Origin: Natrialbaceae archaeon
GTDB lineage: Archaea; Halobacteriota; Halobacteria; Halobacteriales; Natrialbaceae
Assembly (NCBI GenBank): GCA_003552885.1
Contig: PUPA01000171.1
Location: 1 to 6,401, forward strand
DNA length: 6,401 bases
Direction of reading: 5' to 3'
Position 1 is the first letter of the stretch; each line of letters begins with the position of its first letter. The position numbers and the translations under genes are program-made. Under the pieces are notes generated by a model. That model was not told the origin of the DNA. It worked only from the letters and a program-made list of their open reading frames with translations, and ran no database searches. Positions 5,516 through 6,401 of this stretch are shown here, in pieces.

Positions 5516-5607
5516 TGAATGTGTTCACCGTATCTATAGAGCCCTCTGGCCCCGTTGTTCTGCCCTTCACAGCTAGCAAGAGCTCGTCGCTGTCGTCCCT
5601 TGATCAA

Positions 5608-5931
5608 TCAGCAGTAGTGGATATTACGGTCGTCTTCAGAACGTGATTCGAGGTGCGCGTCGACCGCTTTCACGACATCCCCGATGTCTCGACCGGCCTG
5701 CTGAACGTAAACGATACCGGCGTGTTCGAATCCGGAACCCTCGACGAGCGAAAGGAAGTCGTCGTCGAACGTCACCAGAATCCAGTCCTTCTCGACCGCG
5801 TGCGAGAGATGTTCCCGGTCGGGGTCGCCCAGTCGTCCTTCGTCACGAGCTGTATAGACGGTCCAGCCACGACGGCGGAGTCCATCCGCGACCGGAACCC
5901 AGATACTCTCATCACAGTACAGCGGCCTCAT
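5608..5931 (-). CDS. DUF5615 family PIN-like protein, probable toxin
   Basis: This 107-residue protein resembles the DUF5615 (PF18480) PIN-like family, usually paired with DUF433 antitoxins. Acidic residues sit where the family has them: Asp7-Glu8 (YCDES) near the N-terminus in place of the common 'LDEN', Asp36/Asp38 (GDPDRE), and Asp56 and Asp58 in TFDDDF, the counterpart of the 'T-R-D-x-D-F' motif. A small nuclease active site is therefore plausible, with RNA as the likely target by analogy with PIN toxins, but activity is inferred. The ATG at 5931 overlaps the TGA of the upstream antitoxin as ATGA, indicating translational coupling. The C-terminus ends in an unusual RNIHYC tail. GC is lower than in the left part of the window. 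Confidence 0.85.
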   Translation of the reverse strand: MRPLYCDESIWVPVADGLRRRGWTVYTARDEGRLGDPDREHLSHAVEKDWILVTFDDDFLSLVEGSGFEHAGIVYVQQAGRDIGDVVKAVDAHLESRSEDDRNIHYC

Positions 5932-6152
5932 GCCGTAGCAGACTCGGCGGGTCGGAAATCGTCGATGTTGTCGTAATAGTACGCGAGGGCGCGATGGACG
6001 TCACCGAGTGAGAGATTCGGATACAGTTGGGTGATCTCGTCGGGTTCGTACCCGCTGTGCTCGTATGCCACCGCGACATCTTTCACGCGAATGCCGGTCC
6101 CCTCGATGGTCGGGGCACCGTCACTGTGCGCGGGGTCCCGAACGATGCTCAT
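5928..6152 (-). CDS. DUF433 family antitoxin
   Basis: The 74-residue product, starting MSIVRDPAHSDGAPTIEGTGIRV, matches the DUF433 (PF04255) family, helix-turn-helix-like antitoxins. The diagnostic 'G.P.I.GT.I.V.D' stretch lies at residues 12-26, and the C-terminal part contains a helix pair (EPDEITQLYPNLSLGDVHRALAYYYDN) typical of the family. The open frame reaches a further 16 codons upstream, but the ATG at 6152 is preferred. The family homology begins there, and the upstream stretch contains a clear TATA box at the right distance for a leaderless message. It is first in a two-gene operon with the DUF5615 toxin (ATGA overlap). It is likely to neutralise that toxin and repress its own promoter, by analogy with other type II modules. 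Confidence 0.85.
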   Translation of the reverse strand: MSIVRDPAHSDGAPTIEGTGIRVKDVAVAYEHSGYEPDEITQLYPNLSLGDVHRALAYYYDNIDDFRPAESATA

Positions 6153-6176
6153 AGACGGGTTTTCGCGCCCTATCGG

Positions 6177-6184
6177 TAATAAAA
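6177..6184 (-). promoter_or_regulatory. TATA box for the DUF433-DUF5615 operon
   Basis: Read on the minus strand this is ttttatta, preceded by cacgc. Its centre is about 28 bases before the ATG at 6152, placing the transcript start at or a few bases before the start codon. It decides between the two possible starts of the antitoxin, because the longer frame would begin upstream of the promoter. Confidence 0.65.
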
Positions 6185-6205
6185 GCGTGGTCAGCAACAA
6201 ACTGA

Positions 6206-6287
6206 CTGGGGCCTATGTCTACCGTGGCCACGACTAGATTCCCTCAGAGACGCCGTCTACCGTCAAAAATAGCGGCCTCTGCACTCA
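6206..6287. repeat. Copy B of the dispersed intergenic repeat
   Basis: These 82 bases align ungapped to copy A (5413-5494) with 14 mismatches by hand count. The two gtctaccgt boxes (6217-6225 and 6255-6263) keep the same 38-base spacing as in copy A, and the caaaaat run is conserved. It lies upstream of the DUF433 promoter in the same orientation that copy A has relative to vapB. Homology stops after cactca, and the following bases differ from copy A. Confidence 0.75.
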
Positions 6288-6337
6288 TAGGGGTCCTCAC
6301 GGCCGGCTGCCGAGACCGGCTCGGATCGGGTGTGTCG

Positions 6338-6401
6338 TCATCGGCCGGTCGGGGGTACGCCGTCGGGACGCAAATCGATTTCCACCGCGGTCGACAGCGA
6401 C
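6338..6401 (-). CDS. Possible C-terminal end of a minus-strand protein (partial, uncertain)
   Basis: A minus-strand frame entering from the right edge reads SLSTAVEIDLRPDGVPPTGR and stops at TGA (6340-6338). Its codons mostly end in G or C and the short product is of ordinary haloarchaeal character, so it may be the tail of the next gene. Only 20 residues are visible, so neither family nor coding status can be settled. GC rises again here, which fits a return to core chromosome to the right of repeat copy B. Confidence 0.3.
   Translation of the reverse strand, partial: SLSTAVEIDLRPDGVPPTGR

Noticed and set aside
5653..5976. Plus-strand 107-residue frame antisense to the DUF5615 gene
   Set aside because: Its composition looks fairly normal, but it is a mirror of the DUF5615 gene, which has family motifs, a coupled antitoxin and a promoter.
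6153..6200. Longer DUF433 start adding 16 residues (MLLTTLLLP...)
   Set aside because: The extension contains the TATA box and the stretch where transcription should start; family homology begins at the ATG at 6152.
5413..6287. CRISPR array
   Set aside because: The repeats are about 82 bases, diverged and separated by whole operons, not short identical repeats with regular spacers.

Overview
The window looks like chromosome from a haloarchaeon (class Halobacteria). The left two thirds are very GC-rich (bases 661-720 are 44/60 G+C). The proteins are rich in Asp/Glu and poor in Lys. Several genes have a TATA-like box about 26 bases before the start codon and no ribosome binding site, as expected of leaderless archaeal transcripts. 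DUF373 and an archaeal-type diphthine-ammonia ligase also point to Archaea.

Layout. (1) Bases 3-191 are the 3' end of a plus-strand gene, possibly of the alkaline phosphatase/sulfatase superfamily. (2) Bases 255-899 (+) encode a cyclase-family (kynurenine formamidase-like) metal hydrolase. (3) Convergent to it lies a minus-strand pair, a DUF373 membrane protein (2933-1716) followed 30 bases later by dph6, diphthine-ammonia ligase (1685-963). (4) Bases 2934-3307 form a divergent intergenic region with a promoter at each end, a 21-base tandem repeat and a nested inverted repeat. (5) Bases 3359-4348 (+) encode a choloylglycine hydrolase/penicillin V acylase-type Ntn hydrolase with its catalytic Cys at position 2. 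It is preceded in frame by a 16-codon leader ORF whose TAG directly abuts the ATG. (6) Bases 4349-4686 hold no convincing gene but contain a nested stem-loop and degenerate repeat copy C. (7) Bases 4687-6152 hold two tandem minus-strand toxin-antitoxin modules of visibly lower GC (bases 4741-4800 are 32/60 G+C): vapB-vapC, and a DUF433 antitoxin with a DUF5615 PIN-like toxin. (8) The right edge carries repeat copy B and perhaps the C-terminus of another minus-strand gene.

The left part reads as ordinary housekeeping chromosome. The right 1.7 kb reads as an accessory toxin-antitoxin island. Its two modules are separated and bounded by related copies of an approximately 82-base non-coding sequence, in the order C-vapCB-A-DUF5615/DUF433-B. 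This cassette-like pattern, together with the stop/start-coupled leader ORF of the Ntn hydrolase, are the two observations most worth following up. All functional assignments come from reading motifs by eye; no database search was run.
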